From the NCBI GenBank assembly GCA_048393175.1, contig DBFJJM010000001.1, positions 1 to 20,408 of the forward strand: 20,408 nt of DNA, written 5' to 3'. The notes under the pieces are model-generated. The model did not search any database. It was not told the origin of the DNA and saw only the letters and a list, made by a program, of their open reading frames with translations. Both the position numbers and the translations under genes were made by a program. This document shows positions 13,043-20,408 of the stretch, in pieces (within the stretch, counting starts at the first letter, position 1; the number at the start of each line of letters is the position of its first letter). The DNA is from Merdicola sp048393175 (GTDB lineage: Bacteria; Bacillota; Clostridia; TANB77; CAG-508).

Positions 13043-13864
13043 ATGAGAAGAGAAACAAGAAATCATGACCAAAAGCAAATTCATCATATAAAAAGTATGC
13101 TATATTTAGCAGGAGGAGTAATAGCCATTGCTTTAGTCGCTTTTTTAATTACGTATAGTGTATATACTAATTCTTTAAAAAAACAATCCTATGGTAACAT
13201 GGACACAGAAAAAATTGCAAAATTAGTACCAAATGGAGTGCAAAATACAATAACAAATGATACGCAAGAGGCAAGTACGCAAATGGGAAAATCAGTAGAA
13301 GAAATGCAAAATCAAACACAGGAAAATACACCAACTGAGCAACCTAAGATTGCAATTAATACTACTAATATGGCAAAAGAAGAAACCCAAAAACAAGAAA
13401 GTCCAAAAAAGCAAGAAAAAGAAGAGCAAAATCAAACACAAGAAGTTAAGAGCCAAGACCCTACTTTTACTAAACCAGTAGAAGGAGAGGTAATAAAAGA
13501 ATTTGCAAAAGATAATTTAGTCTATTCTCAAACATTAAATGAATGGACAACTCACTTAGGTGTAGATATGAAAGCAGAAAATACTACTGTAGTAAAAGCA
13601 GCAGCAGATGGAAAAGTACAAGCTATTAAAAATGACCCAAGATATGGATTAACGGTAATTATAGAACACACAAATGGTTTTAAAACAGTTTATGCAAATT
13701 TATTAACAGCAGAATTTGTGGTAGAACAAGAGGAAGTAAAGCAAGGACAAACATTAGGAACGGTGGGAAGTAGTAGTATGTTTGAAATAGCAGATGAAAG
13801 CCATCTTCATTTTGAAATTTTAAAAGATAATATTGGCGTAGACCCAATGATTTATTTAAAATAA
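13043..13864 (+). CDS. spoIIQ: SpoIIQ-like M23 (LytM) peptidase, engulfment channel component
   Basis: This 273-residue protein has one membrane helix (about 20-42), a Gln/Glu/Thr-rich linker (about 60-145) and a C-terminal LytM domain. The zinc ligands are all present: His171 and Asp175 in HLGVD, and His256 in the HLH of SHLHFE (254-256). Bacillus SpoIIQ has lost this site, while clostridial SpoIIQ keeps it, so this is the clostridial type and may be an active endopeptidase. SpoIIQ sits in the forespore membrane and joins SpoIIIAH across the intermembrane space. Adjacency to spoIID is the usual clostridial arrangement. The start ATG 13043 has GAGGA upstream. Confidence 0.9.
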   Translation: MRRETRNHDQKQIHHIKSMLYLAGGVIAIALVAFLITYSVYTNSLKKQSYGNMDTEKIAKLVPNGVQNTITNDTQEASTQMGKSVEEMQNQTQENTPTEQPKIAINTTNMAKEETQKQESPKKQEKEEQNQTQEVKSQDPTFTKPVEGEVIKEFAKDNLVYSQTLNEWTTHLGVDMKAENTTVVKAAADGKVQAIKNDPRYGLTVIIEHTNGFKTVYANLLTAEFVVEQEEVKQGQTLGTVGSSSMFEIADESHLHFEILKDNIGVDPMIYLK

Positions 13865-13912
13865 GAAGTTAGAGAAAAGAAGAAAATAGTAAAAAGTAAG
13901 AAAGTAAATATG

Positions 13913-13956
13913 AAAAAAGAAAAATTGCTTGTAAACTTTGCAATTTTTCTTTTTTT
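13913..13956 (+). terminator. Rho-independent terminator of spoIIQ
   Basis: A 16-bp perfect stem (AAAAAAGAAAAATTGC at 13913-13928 with its complement at 13940-13955) surrounds an 11-base loop and runs into T. Confidence 0.9.
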
Positions 13957-14061
13957 GTGAAAATGGAAATAACCAAAAAGTGGAAAAATTCTTCATTCTA
14001 ACGCAGGAGAGGAACAAGACAAAATCTTACAAAATGTTATAGAAAAAAATCTGGAAATCTA

Positions 14062-14090
14062 TTTACTTTTGTTGAAAATTTGTATACAAT
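14062..14090 (+). promoter_or_regulatory. Probable promoter of the glycosyltransferase gene
   Basis: TTTACT (14062-14067), 17 bases, TACAAT (14085-14090). It lies 50 bases upstream of the gene start. Between the spoIIQ terminator and this promoter (13957-14061) I see nothing else. Confidence 0.5.
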
Positions 14091-14140
14091 AAAAGAGAAT
14101 CGATTAAACAAAAGAAAATTGCTAGAAAGGGGCAAAAAAA

Positions 14141-15433
14141 ATGAGAATTTTGATGCTTACATGGGAGTATCCACCAAGAATTGTAGGAGGGATAGCAAGA
14201 GTTGTACATGACTTATCTAAAAGGTTAATAAAAGATGGACATGAAGTAACAGTAGTTACCTATAAAGAAGGAGATGTTCCATACTTTGAAAATGATAAAG
14301 GTGTATTGGTTCACCGCGTGGATAACTATATGATTAATCCGAATAATTTTATTGATTGGATTATGCAACTAAATTTCAATCTTGTTGCTAAAGCAACAGA
14401 AATTATCAATAAAGAAGGACCTTTTGATGTCATTCATGCACATGATTGGTTGGTAGCCTATGCCGCAAAAGCATTAAAAAATTCTTTTGGTATTCCAATT
14501 GTCGCTACTATTCATGCTACAGAAGCAGGAAGAAATTCTGGAATCCATGATGAGACACAAAGATACATTAATGATACAGAATGGATGTTAACGTATGAAG
14601 CAACAGAGGTAATCGTAAATAGCAATTATATGAAAAATGAATTACAAAGACTTTTTGGCTTACCTTTCGAAAAGATTGATGTTGTACCAAATGGAGTAAA
14701 TTTAACAGCTTTTAATGGAGTGGAAAGAGATTATGAATTTAGAAGAAAATATGCAGCAGACAATGAAAAAATTATTTTATTTATGGGAAGACTTGTGTAT
14801 GAAAAAGGAATTCAGCATTTGATTTCTGCTATGCCAAAGGTATTACAATCTTATCACGATGCTAAATTAATTATCGCAGGAAAAGGTGGAATGCAAGAGG
14901 AATTAAAAGCACAAGCAGAGCATATGGGATTAGGAAACAAAGTATATTTTACAGGTTATTTGAATTCGAAAGATGTTTCGAAAATGTATAAGTGTGCAGA
15001 TATGGCAGTTTTTCCTAGTACATATGAACCATTTGGTATTGTAGCATTAGAAGGAATGTTATCTGGAACGCCTGTTGTGGTTTCAGATATTGGAGGATTA
15101 AATGATATTGTAGAACACCGAGTAAATGGAATGAAAAGCTATGCAGGTAATCCAAACTCAATTGCAGATTCTATTTTATCTTTACTATATGACCCAGCAC
15201 TTTGTGCTAGCATTTCTAAAAAAGCAAAAGCAAAAGTAAGGGAACAATATAACTGGCAAAAAATTGCACAAGATACACATTTTACTTATCAAAAAGCAGT
15301 TTGTCAAACAATGGCTCAAAGACAAGCCAATCAAATTGCACAAGAAAAAGCTCAAAAGACGAGAAGGGCCAAAAACAATCAAACAGAAATTACCAATTTA
15401 TTAAGTTTCAAAAAAAGACATGCATATGCCTAA
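14141..15433 (+). CDS. GT4-family glycosyltransferase, glycogen/starch synthase-like
   Basis: This 430-residue protein has the GT-B fold. The N-terminal half opens MRILMLTWEYPPRIVGGIAR, with the GG loop used for the acceptor and nucleotide sugar, and has HAHDWL near residue 104. The C-terminal half has VPNGVN (about 186), FMGRLVYEKGIQ (about 214) and the sugar-nucleotide site PSTYEPFGIVALEGM (about 292-306), whose two Glu are the EX7E motif. There is no signal peptide. Such proteins make alpha-glycosidic bonds, with substrates ranging from glycogen to lipids and cell-wall polymers; the sequence alone does not tell which. The last 40 residues are a Gln/Lys-rich tail. The start ATG 14141 has GAAAGGGG upstream. 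Confidence 0.92.
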   Translation: MRILMLTWEYPPRIVGGIARVVHDLSKRLIKDGHEVTVVTYKEGDVPYFENDKGVLVHRVDNYMINPNNFIDWIMQLNFNLVAKATEIINKEGPFDVIHAHDWLVAYAAKALKNSFGIPIVATIHATEAGRNSGIHDETQRYINDTEWMLTYEATEVIVNSNYMKNELQRLFGLPFEKIDVVPNGVNLTAFNGVERDYEFRRKYAADNEKIILFMGRLVYEKGIQHLISAMPKVLQSYHDAKLIIAGKGGMQEELKAQAEHMGLGNKVYFTGYLNSKDVSKMYKCADMAVFPSTYEPFGIVALEGMLSGTPVVVSDIGGLNDIVEHRVNGMKSYAGNPNSIADSILSLLYDPALCASISKKAKAKVREQYNWQKIAQDTHFTYQKAVCQTMAQRQANQIAQEKAQKTRRAKNNQTEITNLLSFKKRHAYA

Positions 15434-15450
15434 AACAAGAAACACATACT

Positions 15451-15481
15451 AAAAGCACGAGGCAGAAAGTTTCGTGCTTTT
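15451..15481 (+). terminator. Probable terminator after the glycosyltransferase gene
   Basis: AAAAGCACGA (15451-15460) pairs with TCGTGCTTTT (15472-15481). The T tract is short (four), so read-through into the ylbF-like gene is possible. Confidence 0.65.
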
Positions 15482-15502
15482 CAAATAGAAAGGAAGGATT
15501 GT

Positions 15503-15841
15503 ATGAATGTTTATGATACAGCCAATAAATTAGCAGAGGAAATAAAGGAAAGTGTAGAATTTCAAAATTTTAAAAAAGCAAAAGAAGAAATAGAAAAAGC
15601 TCCTGAATTAAAGGGACTTTTAGAAGAATTTGAAAAAATCCGTTATGAAATTCAAATTGCTGCTATGCAAGGAAAAGAACCAATTGATGAAAAAACAGAA
15701 CAAATGCAAAAAAAGTATGCACAATTAATTGAAAAAGAGCATATGAAAGAATATTTTGATAGTGAATTTAAGTTTAATGTACTATTAGGAGATGTAAACA
15801 AAATTATTAGTGAAGCAGTAAGAGAATTATTAGAAAAATAG
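15503..15841 (+). CDS. YlbF/YmcA family protein
   Basis: This 112-residue all-helical protein (VYDTANKLAEEIKESVEFQNFKKAKEEIE) matches the Com_YlbF family. In Bacillus, YlbF, YmcA and YaaT form a complex that modulates RNase Y and influences competence, biofilm and sporulation via Spo0A. Which paralogue this is cannot be decided by eye. AAGGAAGG precedes ATG 15503. The next gene starts 20 bases after the stop, so they form an operon. Confidence 0.85.
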   Translation: MNVYDTANKLAEEIKESVEFQNFKKAKEEIEKAPELKGLLEEFEKIRYEIQIAAMQGKEPIDEKTEQMQKKYAQLIEKEHMKEYFDSEFKFNVLLGDVNKIISEAVRELLEK

Positions 15842-15861
15842 TAAAAAAGAAGGAAAAGAAA

Positions 15862-16557
15862 ATGGAATATTGGATAATATGTTTTTTGATTATAGGAATG
15901 ATAGTAGTATTATATAGTGTTGTACAGGTCAAATTAAAGCAAATCAAAAAACGAGGAGAAAATAAAGAACTAAATCAATTAACGGATGCTTATCCGGATA
16001 ATATTCAGATTGCTAAAAGTATGTTAAATAAATTGGGAAACCAGACAGTTCAAATAGAAGAAAATAAGCAAGCAGAAGCAAGTTTTTATTTTGTTGCTAC
16101 AAATCGTATTATCCTATCTAATCAAAAAAATCTTTTCACTAGGATTCAAACCATTGCACATGAGTGTATTCACTCTACTCAAAGTAAGCCAATGCTATGG
16201 TTTAATTTTTTGTATTCTAATTTTCTGAATCTTTATTTTGTTCTTCTTTTACTTTTTACTCTATTTGGTATGATTCAAAACGGTTTATTTCAAATAGTAT
16301 TACTTTTAGTGTTTACTTTTGCTCAATATTTTGTAAGAAGTTTTTTAGAAATAGATGCTATGACAAGAGCAAGATATGTAGCTGCAGACTATATGGAAGA
16401 AGAAAAAAGTTGTACAAAAGAGGATAGGCAAAAAGTATTACAAGAATATGACGAGTTAAATAGACTTGGAATTAAAACGGTTTGTCTTGAACTGTTTTGT
16501 TCTGGCATGTTAAAAGTTTGGGTTTATGGCATCTTATTGTGTATGATACATTTTTAG
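15862..16557 (+). CDS. YugP-type membrane zinc metallopeptidase
   Basis: This 231-residue protein has an N-terminal membrane helix (about 3-23). Its zinc motif is HECIH, within TIAHECIHSTQ at about 96-106. After it come a long hydrophobic hairpin (about 113-157) and a C-terminal helix. This is the layout of the neutral zinc metallopeptidase 2 (YugP) family, which is about 225 residues. Substrates are unknown. A Glu in SFLEIDAMTRARYVAADYM (about 156-175) is a likely third zinc ligand. It is co-transcribed with the YlbF-like gene. Confidence 0.85.
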   Translation: MEYWIICFLIIGMIVVLYSVVQVKLKQIKKRGENKELNQLTDAYPDNIQIAKSMLNKLGNQTVQIEENKQAEASFYFVATNRIILSNQKNLFTRIQTIAHECIHSTQSKPMLWFNFLYSNFLNLYFVLLLLFTLFGMIQNGLFQIVLLLVFTFAQYFVRSFLEIDAMTRARYVAADYMEEEKSCTKEDRQKVLQEYDELNRLGIKTVCLELFCSGMLKVWVYGILLCMIHF

Positions 16558-16602
16558 TAAAATGGATTAATAGAAATAAATTATAAAAAAGCGGCGAAAT
16601 AG

Positions 16603-16636
16603 AGTTATCCTTGAATTTGGTAACTTTTACTTTTTT
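16603..16636 (+). terminator. Probable terminator after the metallopeptidase gene
   Basis: AGTTATCC (16603-16610) pairs with GGTAACT (16619-16625) with one bulged T, followed by a T-rich run interrupted by AC. It is moderately strong. Confidence 0.6.
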
Positions 16637-16669
16637 GTGTTCATATCTTATTATCAAGGAGAGCTTGAT

Positions 16670-17869
16670 ATGGATAGTTATTTTTTGAATAGTGATTTTC
16701 AAGAGGGGAAAGTAATTGTTGCTTTAAATAAAAATTTTAATGTTAATATAAATGAAATTTTTAAAGGAATTGATGTTGAAAAAATTGAAGTAATTTTTAA
16801 TACAAGCAAAACAAATTCGAATACCGATATAGGAGATATTCTATTAATATATTTGAAAAAGAAAGAAAAGAAGGAAGTAGTAGATACGGTTGCAAAACTT
16901 TTATCTAATCCTTATGTGGTTTATGCGGAACCTGATTATTGGTATGATTTAGATGTTGTTCCAAATGACCCGGACTTTAGTTATCTTTGGGGACTGCAAA
17001 AAATTCAAGCTCCATATGCTTGGAGTAATACTATAGGAAATTATCATGTTGTAGTTGGCGTATTAGATAGTGGTATTGATGCGAATCATCCAGACTTAAA
17101 AGATAATTTGTGGATTTCTTCTAATGGGCAATTTTTTAATGGGTGGAATTTTATCGAAAATACTAATCAGCCTACTGATGAAACAGGACACGGAACTCAT
17201 GTAGCTGGAACGATTGGAGCAGTTGGTAATAATTTTATTGGAATTACAGGTATATGCTGGAACGTGCAATTAGCTTCTTTCAAAATAGGTGATAACCGAA
17301 TTGACCTTGCTGCAGCAATTCATGCTATTAATTTTGCCAATAGAAGTCATATTCCTATTCTTAATAATAGCTGGGGAGGAAGGACCTATTCACCTATTTT
17401 GAAATATGCAATAGAACAATATGATGGATTGTTCATAGCTTCTGCTGGAAACAGCAATAGCAATAATGACTTATATCCTAGTTATCCTGCTTCTTATGAT
17501 TGTGATAATATTCTTTCAGTTGCAGCAAGTACGCCAGAAAACACTTTAGCTTCATTTTCAAATTATGGGTTAAAAAGTGTTGATATTGCGGCACCTGGTG
17601 TCAATATTCTAAGCACATCTTTAAATGGTCAATATACCAATAAAAATGGTACATCTATGGCAGCTCCTCATGTATCTGGTGCAGCAGCCTTACTTAAATC
17701 TTATATACCCTTTTTAACGACATGGGAAATGAAACAAATTATTTTATTAAGTAGTACAAAATCACCTTATTTTACAAACAGAACAGTAACAGGAGGGGTA
17801 TTAAATATAAATTCTATGTTTGAAATGGTGAATTTTTTCTATAAAAATTATAGTATAGTAAAAAAGTAA
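16670..17869 (+). CDS. Subtilisin-family (S8) serine protease without a signal peptide
   Basis: This protein has 399 residues from ATG 16670, chosen because AAGGAGAG (16656-16663) sits six bases before it; an upstream GTG at 16637 has no such site. The triad is complete: Asp133 in GVLDSGID, His174 in GHGTHVAG, Ser329 in NGTSMAAPHVSG; the oxyanion Asn is in NNSWGG. Residues ~10-95 look like an I9-type inhibitor propeptide (ending VVYAEPDYWYDL). There is no signal peptide or membrane helix, so the enzyme either stays in the cytoplasm, as intracellular and Csp-type germination proteases do, or leaves by another route. It ends shortly after the catalytic domain. It sits beside a decayed gene in a gene-poor stretch, which suggests an accessory position. 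Confidence 0.9.
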   Translation: MDSYFLNSDFQEGKVIVALNKNFNVNINEIFKGIDVEKIEVIFNTSKTNSNTDIGDILLIYLKKKEKKEVVDTVAKLLSNPYVVYAEPDYWYDLDVVPNDPDFSYLWGLQKIQAPYAWSNTIGNYHVVVGVLDSGIDANHPDLKDNLWISSNGQFFNGWNFIENTNQPTDETGHGTHVAGTIGAVGNNFIGITGICWNVQLASFKIGDNRIDLAAAIHAINFANRSHIPILNNSWGGRTYSPILKYAIEQYDGLFIASAGNSNSNNDLYPSYPASYDCDNILSVAASTPENTLASFSNYGLKSVDIAAPGVNILSTSLNGQYTNKNGTSMAAPHVSGAAALLKSYIPFLTTWEMKQIILLSSTKSPYFTNRTVTGGVLNINSMFEMVNFFYKNYSIVKK

Positions 17870-18202
17870 AACTAAAATGGATAATCATGAAGGTACATGT
17901 AAGTTAATAGTCTGTTTGAAAAGGAAATTATAAAACAAAAGAGGAGGCAAATAACAAAGAAGATAAAAATAACAAGGAAATAACCTTGATTGTACTTGTA
18001 ATTTGCAATGGTGTTTTCTTATGACTATGATGGGAAATATAGAAATAGCAATAAGTTCTTCTTGCTAATAAATTGTTAAATTATATAGAAGTAGCAACAT
18101 AGAATAGAAACAGCCAGAAAAGAACAAATATTCGTAATAAATATTGACTGCTGTTTGTTGATAATAGAATATAAATCAAAAAACAGAAAGGATGATAGAA
18201 GT
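17870..18202. other. Intergenic region with no supported gene
   Basis: About 330 bases without a convincing coding frame. GAGGAGGC (17942-17949) resembles a ribosome binding site but no start codon follows at usable distance. A short hairpin CAAGG/CCTTG lies near 17971-17987 without a T tract. GAACAAATATTC (18122-18133) is one base off the LexA half-sites GAAC-N4-GTTC, and TTGACT (18144-18149) is a good -35 box with only poor -10 candidates 15-17 bases on. These probably are remnants of the control region of the dinD pseudogene that follows. Confidence 0.5.
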
Positions 18203-18744
18203 ATGGATAGCATAAAAAATGAAGAATATAAAACTTTTAAAGATATCAAACATATTGACGAAAAGGGTATTGAATATTAGTATGCAAGAGAATTACGAAT
18301 AGTTTTACAATATACAAAATGGCAGAAATTTTTAAACGTAATTGAGAAAGCAAAAAAGTTTGCAAAAATAGTGAATATAAAATAGATGAACATTTTACCC
18401 AAGTGGGTAAGTTGTCAAAACGTGATAATAATGCTAGTGTAACAATAATGGATTATAAATTGCATTGCAAAAAAGAATATACATTGCTTACAGAAGATGA
18501 GAAGATATTCAAAGTGAAAAAGAAGCAAACAAACTTCATTATACAATTGGTAAAAAAGTTCGTAAAACTATTAAAGAAATGGGAGGGACAATGCTAAGAA
18601 GAATTACCGACACTTAAAAGAGTTTAAAACAATTAGAAAAAGAAAATAGAAGTAAGTTAATCAATTCAAAAAGAAAATTGAATTGATGCAGGAATTTGGA
18701 CAGAATCTGAAATAAAAGCAATCAAAACAGGAGAAGTATTTTAA
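18203..18744 (+). pseudogene. Decayed dinD-like (DNA-damage-inducible protein D) gene
   Basis: From memory of the family, conserved pieces of DinD appear in order in different frames. They are: FKDIKHIDEKGIEY then a TAG where Trp is expected, YARELRIVLQYTKWQ, then EYKIDEHFTQVGKLSKRDNN after a frame change near 18365, LLTEDEKIF, then NKLHYTIGKKVRKTIKEMGG after another near 18515, and finally DAGIWTESEIKAIKTGEVF ending at TAA 18742-18744. The total is about 540 bases against roughly 840 for intact genes, so internal deletions removed the middle. A ribosome binding site (AAAGGATG) still precedes the ATG. DinD belongs to the Bro-N/antirepressor-like proteins often linked to mobile elements. Unlike recG and spoIIAA, this gene has many lesions and is truly dead. 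Confidence 0.85.
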
Positions 18745-18780
18745 TAGACCAAAGAAATAGAAAATAGTAAAGTAAATAAC

Positions 18781-18825
18781 AAAAACGAAAGGTTATGATT
18801 TTAAAAGCTTAACCTTTCGTTTTTT
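18781..18825 (+). terminator. Strong rho-independent terminator after the dinD pseudogene
   Basis: AAAAACGAAAGGTTA (18781-18795) pairs perfectly over 15 bp with 18810-18824 around a 14-base loop, ending in six T. Confidence 0.92.
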
Positions 18826-18891
18826 GCGATAACACACAAAACTTTTATCAGTAAAATAAAATTTTCATCAAAATCACATAAAAACATAGAA

Positions 18892-18911
18892 GGTAAATGG
18901 ATTATTTTACC
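18892..18911. repeat. Inverted repeat upstream of the surface-protein promoter
   Basis: GGTAAA and TTTACC are arranged as a 6-bp inverted repeat with an eight-base centre, ending nine bases before the -35 box. It could be an operator or simply a chance AT-rich palindrome. Confidence 0.3.
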
Positions 18912-18919
18912 AGAAAGTA

Positions 18920-18948
18920 TTTACAGGTGAGTTTTTTTGTAATATAAT
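18920..18948 (+). promoter_or_regulatory. Sigma-A promoter of the Ig-like surface protein
   Basis: TTTACA (18920-18925), 17 bases, TATAAT (18943-18948): one mismatch in the -35 and a perfect -10. A 13-bp palindrome (TAAGACcGTCTTA, 18948-18960) covers the expected transcription start. The leader to the gene is about 75 bases. Confidence 0.8.
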
Positions 18949-19030
18949 AAGACCGTCTTAATAGGGAGAAGTATTTACGGAAATAACGAATACAAAAGAA
19001 AGAAAATAAATAAAAATAGGGGGAGAAGAA

Positions 19031-20408
19031 ATGAAAAGAAACTTTTCACAAAGAAAGAGAACGATTACAACAATTATCATTTTGCTTTTATTACTTTTAG
19101 CGGTAATTATGATAGCTCTTTTCTTAAAAAACAACAAAACAGCAGAAGCTACTACAGAACAAATAGCAGATGTAAATTCAGAAGAGAAAAATGATATAGC
19201 AGAAGAAGAGAAACCTGTAGAAGAAAGTGATGTATTAGAGCTACTAGACCAAGAAATAGAGCAAACACAACAAGTAGCTAGTACGAAAAGAAAGCAGACA
19301 AATAGTTCAACAGTAGTACCAAATACAAATAATCAAACACAATCTAATACAGATACTTCTTCAAAACAGCCAAAAGAGGAACAACCTAAATTGGTTTATC
19401 ATTTATCACAAACACCAGTAAAACAAATTGGAAAAGGTGATGTGATAGAATATAAGGTAACAGTTACCAATAGTAGCACATTAGCAGATGCTAAAAATGT
19501 AAAGATTGTTTTACCAATTCCAAATGGTACAGAATTAGTAAAAGTAGAAGATGCTCAAATAGAGAGTAATCAAGTTATTTGGTTAGCGGATGTAAATCGC
19601 AATTCCACTATTGAAAAATTATTAACAGTAAAAGTAGTAGTAGATAAAGCTACTATTGATAGTCAAGCAACGGTTAGCGAAAATCAAACCAATAAAACAA
19701 CTATTACATTGGTAGATAAAACTGCACCTGTTATTGAAGTAATTGACCCAAATCGATATTTTATGCAAGTGGGAACAAGCTATATAGAAAAGGGATATTC
19801 TGCAGTAGATAATTGGGATGGGGATTTAACTAATAAAGTAACCGAAACCTATCGTTTCTTGCCAAAAGGAAGCAGTAATTGGCAAGACCCAAACAAATTA
19901 GATACTAGTAAATTAGGAACATATAAAATTACTTATCATGTGAAAGATTCAAGCGGAAATGAAACAGTAGCAACAAGAGTCGTAGAAATAGTAGATAATA
20001 TTAGTCCAGTAATTACCGTAAAGGAAGAGTCAAAAGGAACAGACCCATATTATACACAGGTTAGTTTTAAGTTATATGATAATCATGCAGTAAAAGAAGT
20101 AGAAGTAAATGGAACGGTTATGAAAAGAACGCCAAATAATTGGAGTGATTTAAATTACGTTTCTGTAGGAAAAAATGGAGGAATAGAAGGAAAAAATGTA
20201 GTTATCTTAAGAGACTTAGCAGGAAATGAAACAAGTTATACCTTCTATTTAGATACAAAAGCTCCAGAAGCAAGTATTACGTATTCGAATAAAAATGGAA
20301 GTCAAGTAACCAAAGAAGATGTAATCGTAACGTTAACTGCAAATGAGCCAATTAAACAAATCGAGGGATGGGAGAAACAAAACGATACAACTTATACGAA
20401 AACCTATT
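19031..20408 (+). CDS. Large cell-surface protein with Ig-like repeats (partial, continues past window)
   Basis: At least 459 residues are visible from ATG 19031 (GGGGGAGAAG upstream). Residues 10-32 are a hydrophobic signal-anchor after a basic start (KRNFSQRKRT). Residues ~35-115 are an acidic, then Ser/Thr/Asn/Gln-rich stalk. A DUF11-like beta-sandwich follows (about 120-230, VIEYKVTVTNSSTLADAKNV). Next is a DUF5011/HYR-type Ig domain (about 235-318, DKTAPVIEVIDP to KDSSGNETVATRVVEIVD), then further Ig-like units with DLAGNETSYTFYLDTKAPEASI. Such repeats are typical of wall-exposed proteins of gut Firmicutes. No cell-wall anchor is visible because the C-terminus is outside. The role is probably structural or adhesive; I do not recognise a catalytic domain. 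Confidence 0.88.
   Translation, partial: MKRNFSQRKRTITTIIILLLLLLAVIMIALFLKNNKTAEATTEQIADVNSEEKNDIAEEEKPVEESDVLELLDQEIEQTQQVASTKRKQTNSSTVVPNTNNQTQSNTDTSSKQPKEEQPKLVYHLSQTPVKQIGKGDVIEYKVTVTNSSTLADAKNVKIVLPIPNGTELVKVEDAQIESNQVIWLADVNRNSTIEKLLTVKVVVDKATIDSQATVSENQTNKTTITLVDKTAPVIEVIDPNRYFMQVGTSYIEKGYSAVDNWDGDLTNKVTETYRFLPKGSSNWQDPNKLDTSKLGTYKITYHVKDSSGNETVATRVVEIVDNISPVITVKEESKGTDPYYTQVSFKLYDNHAVKEVEVNGTVMKRTPNNWSDLNYVSVGKNGGIEGKNVVILRDLAGNETSYTFYLDTKAPEASITYSNKNGSQVTKEDVIVTLTANEPIKQIEGWEKQNDTTYTKTY

Noticed and set aside
15301..15516. Open frame overlapping the end of the glycosyltransferase gene
   Set aside because: Ser/Lys/Gln-rich shadow of the real gene in another frame, running through the terminator hairpin.
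18403..18597. Short open frame as a 64-residue gene
   Set aside because: It is a fragment of the dinD pseudogene, bounded by frame changes, with no ribosome binding site.
18955..19030. Riboswitch in the leader of the surface-protein gene
   Set aside because: The leader is short and A-rich; I see no conserved c-di-GMP or other riboswitch core.
1..20408. CRISPR array, tRNA, rRNA or insertion sequence
   Set aside because: No regular direct repeats with spacers, no tRNA or rRNA signatures and no transposase were seen on either strand.

Overview
The window looks like the chromosome of a low-GC, spore-forming member of the Clostridia, probably an uncultured gut lineage. It is strongly AT-rich and carries a core sporulation set: spoVM, spoIIAA-spoIIAB-sigF, spoIID, and a spoIIQ with an intact LytM zinc site. 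It also has a T-box-controlled valS, AGGAGG-type ribosome binding sites and many rho-independent terminators. The order spoVM - rpmB (opposite strand) - recG matches the Bacillus subtilis spoVM-rpmB-yloU-yloV-sdaAB-sdaAA-recG neighbourhood, with the middle genes replaced.

Layout. 1-1159 (minus): 5' part of a secreted/membrane protein with a bactofilin-like repeat domain. 1220-1849 (minus): endonuclease III. 1963-2208 (plus): a 49-aa membrane protein and SpoVM, convergent with rpmB (2306-2503, minus). 2651-5234 (plus): a 102-aa unknown, recG, and a small membrane protein. 5269-8259: valS with promoter, T-box leader and terminator. 8404-10135: a prepilin-like leucine-rich-repeat protein and Dps. 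10190-11931: the sigF operon with Spo0A-like boxes and a terminator. 11955-13956: spoIID and spoIIQ, the latter behind a good sigma-F promoter. 14141-16557: a GT4 glycosyltransferase, a YlbF-family protein and a YugP-type membrane metalloprotease. 16560-18744: accessory-looking region with an unsecreted S8 protease and a decayed dinD. 19031-end: a large Ig-like surface protein cut by the window edge.

The most striking observation is that two essential-type genes, recG and spoIIAA, are each broken by a +1 frame change, and both breaks fall at an in-frame CGG codon followed by A. Omitting the C of CGG so that GGA (Gly) is read restores the expected protein in both cases. By manual scan I found no other in-frame CGG codon in any gene of the window, although the trinucleotide occurs about 40 times out of frame inside genes; CGT, CGC, CGA, AGA and AGG are all used. 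This suggests that CGG is unassigned or starved in this organism and acts as a +1 frameshift site, resembling the Ty1 (CUU AGG C) and Ty3 (GCG AGU U) logic. Assembly error is the main competing explanation but fits the shared context poorly.

Functionally the sporulation genes form a coherent set. SpoIIAA, SpoIIAB and sigma-F give forespore commitment, SpoIID and SpoIIQ act in engulfment, and SpoVM anchors the spore coat.
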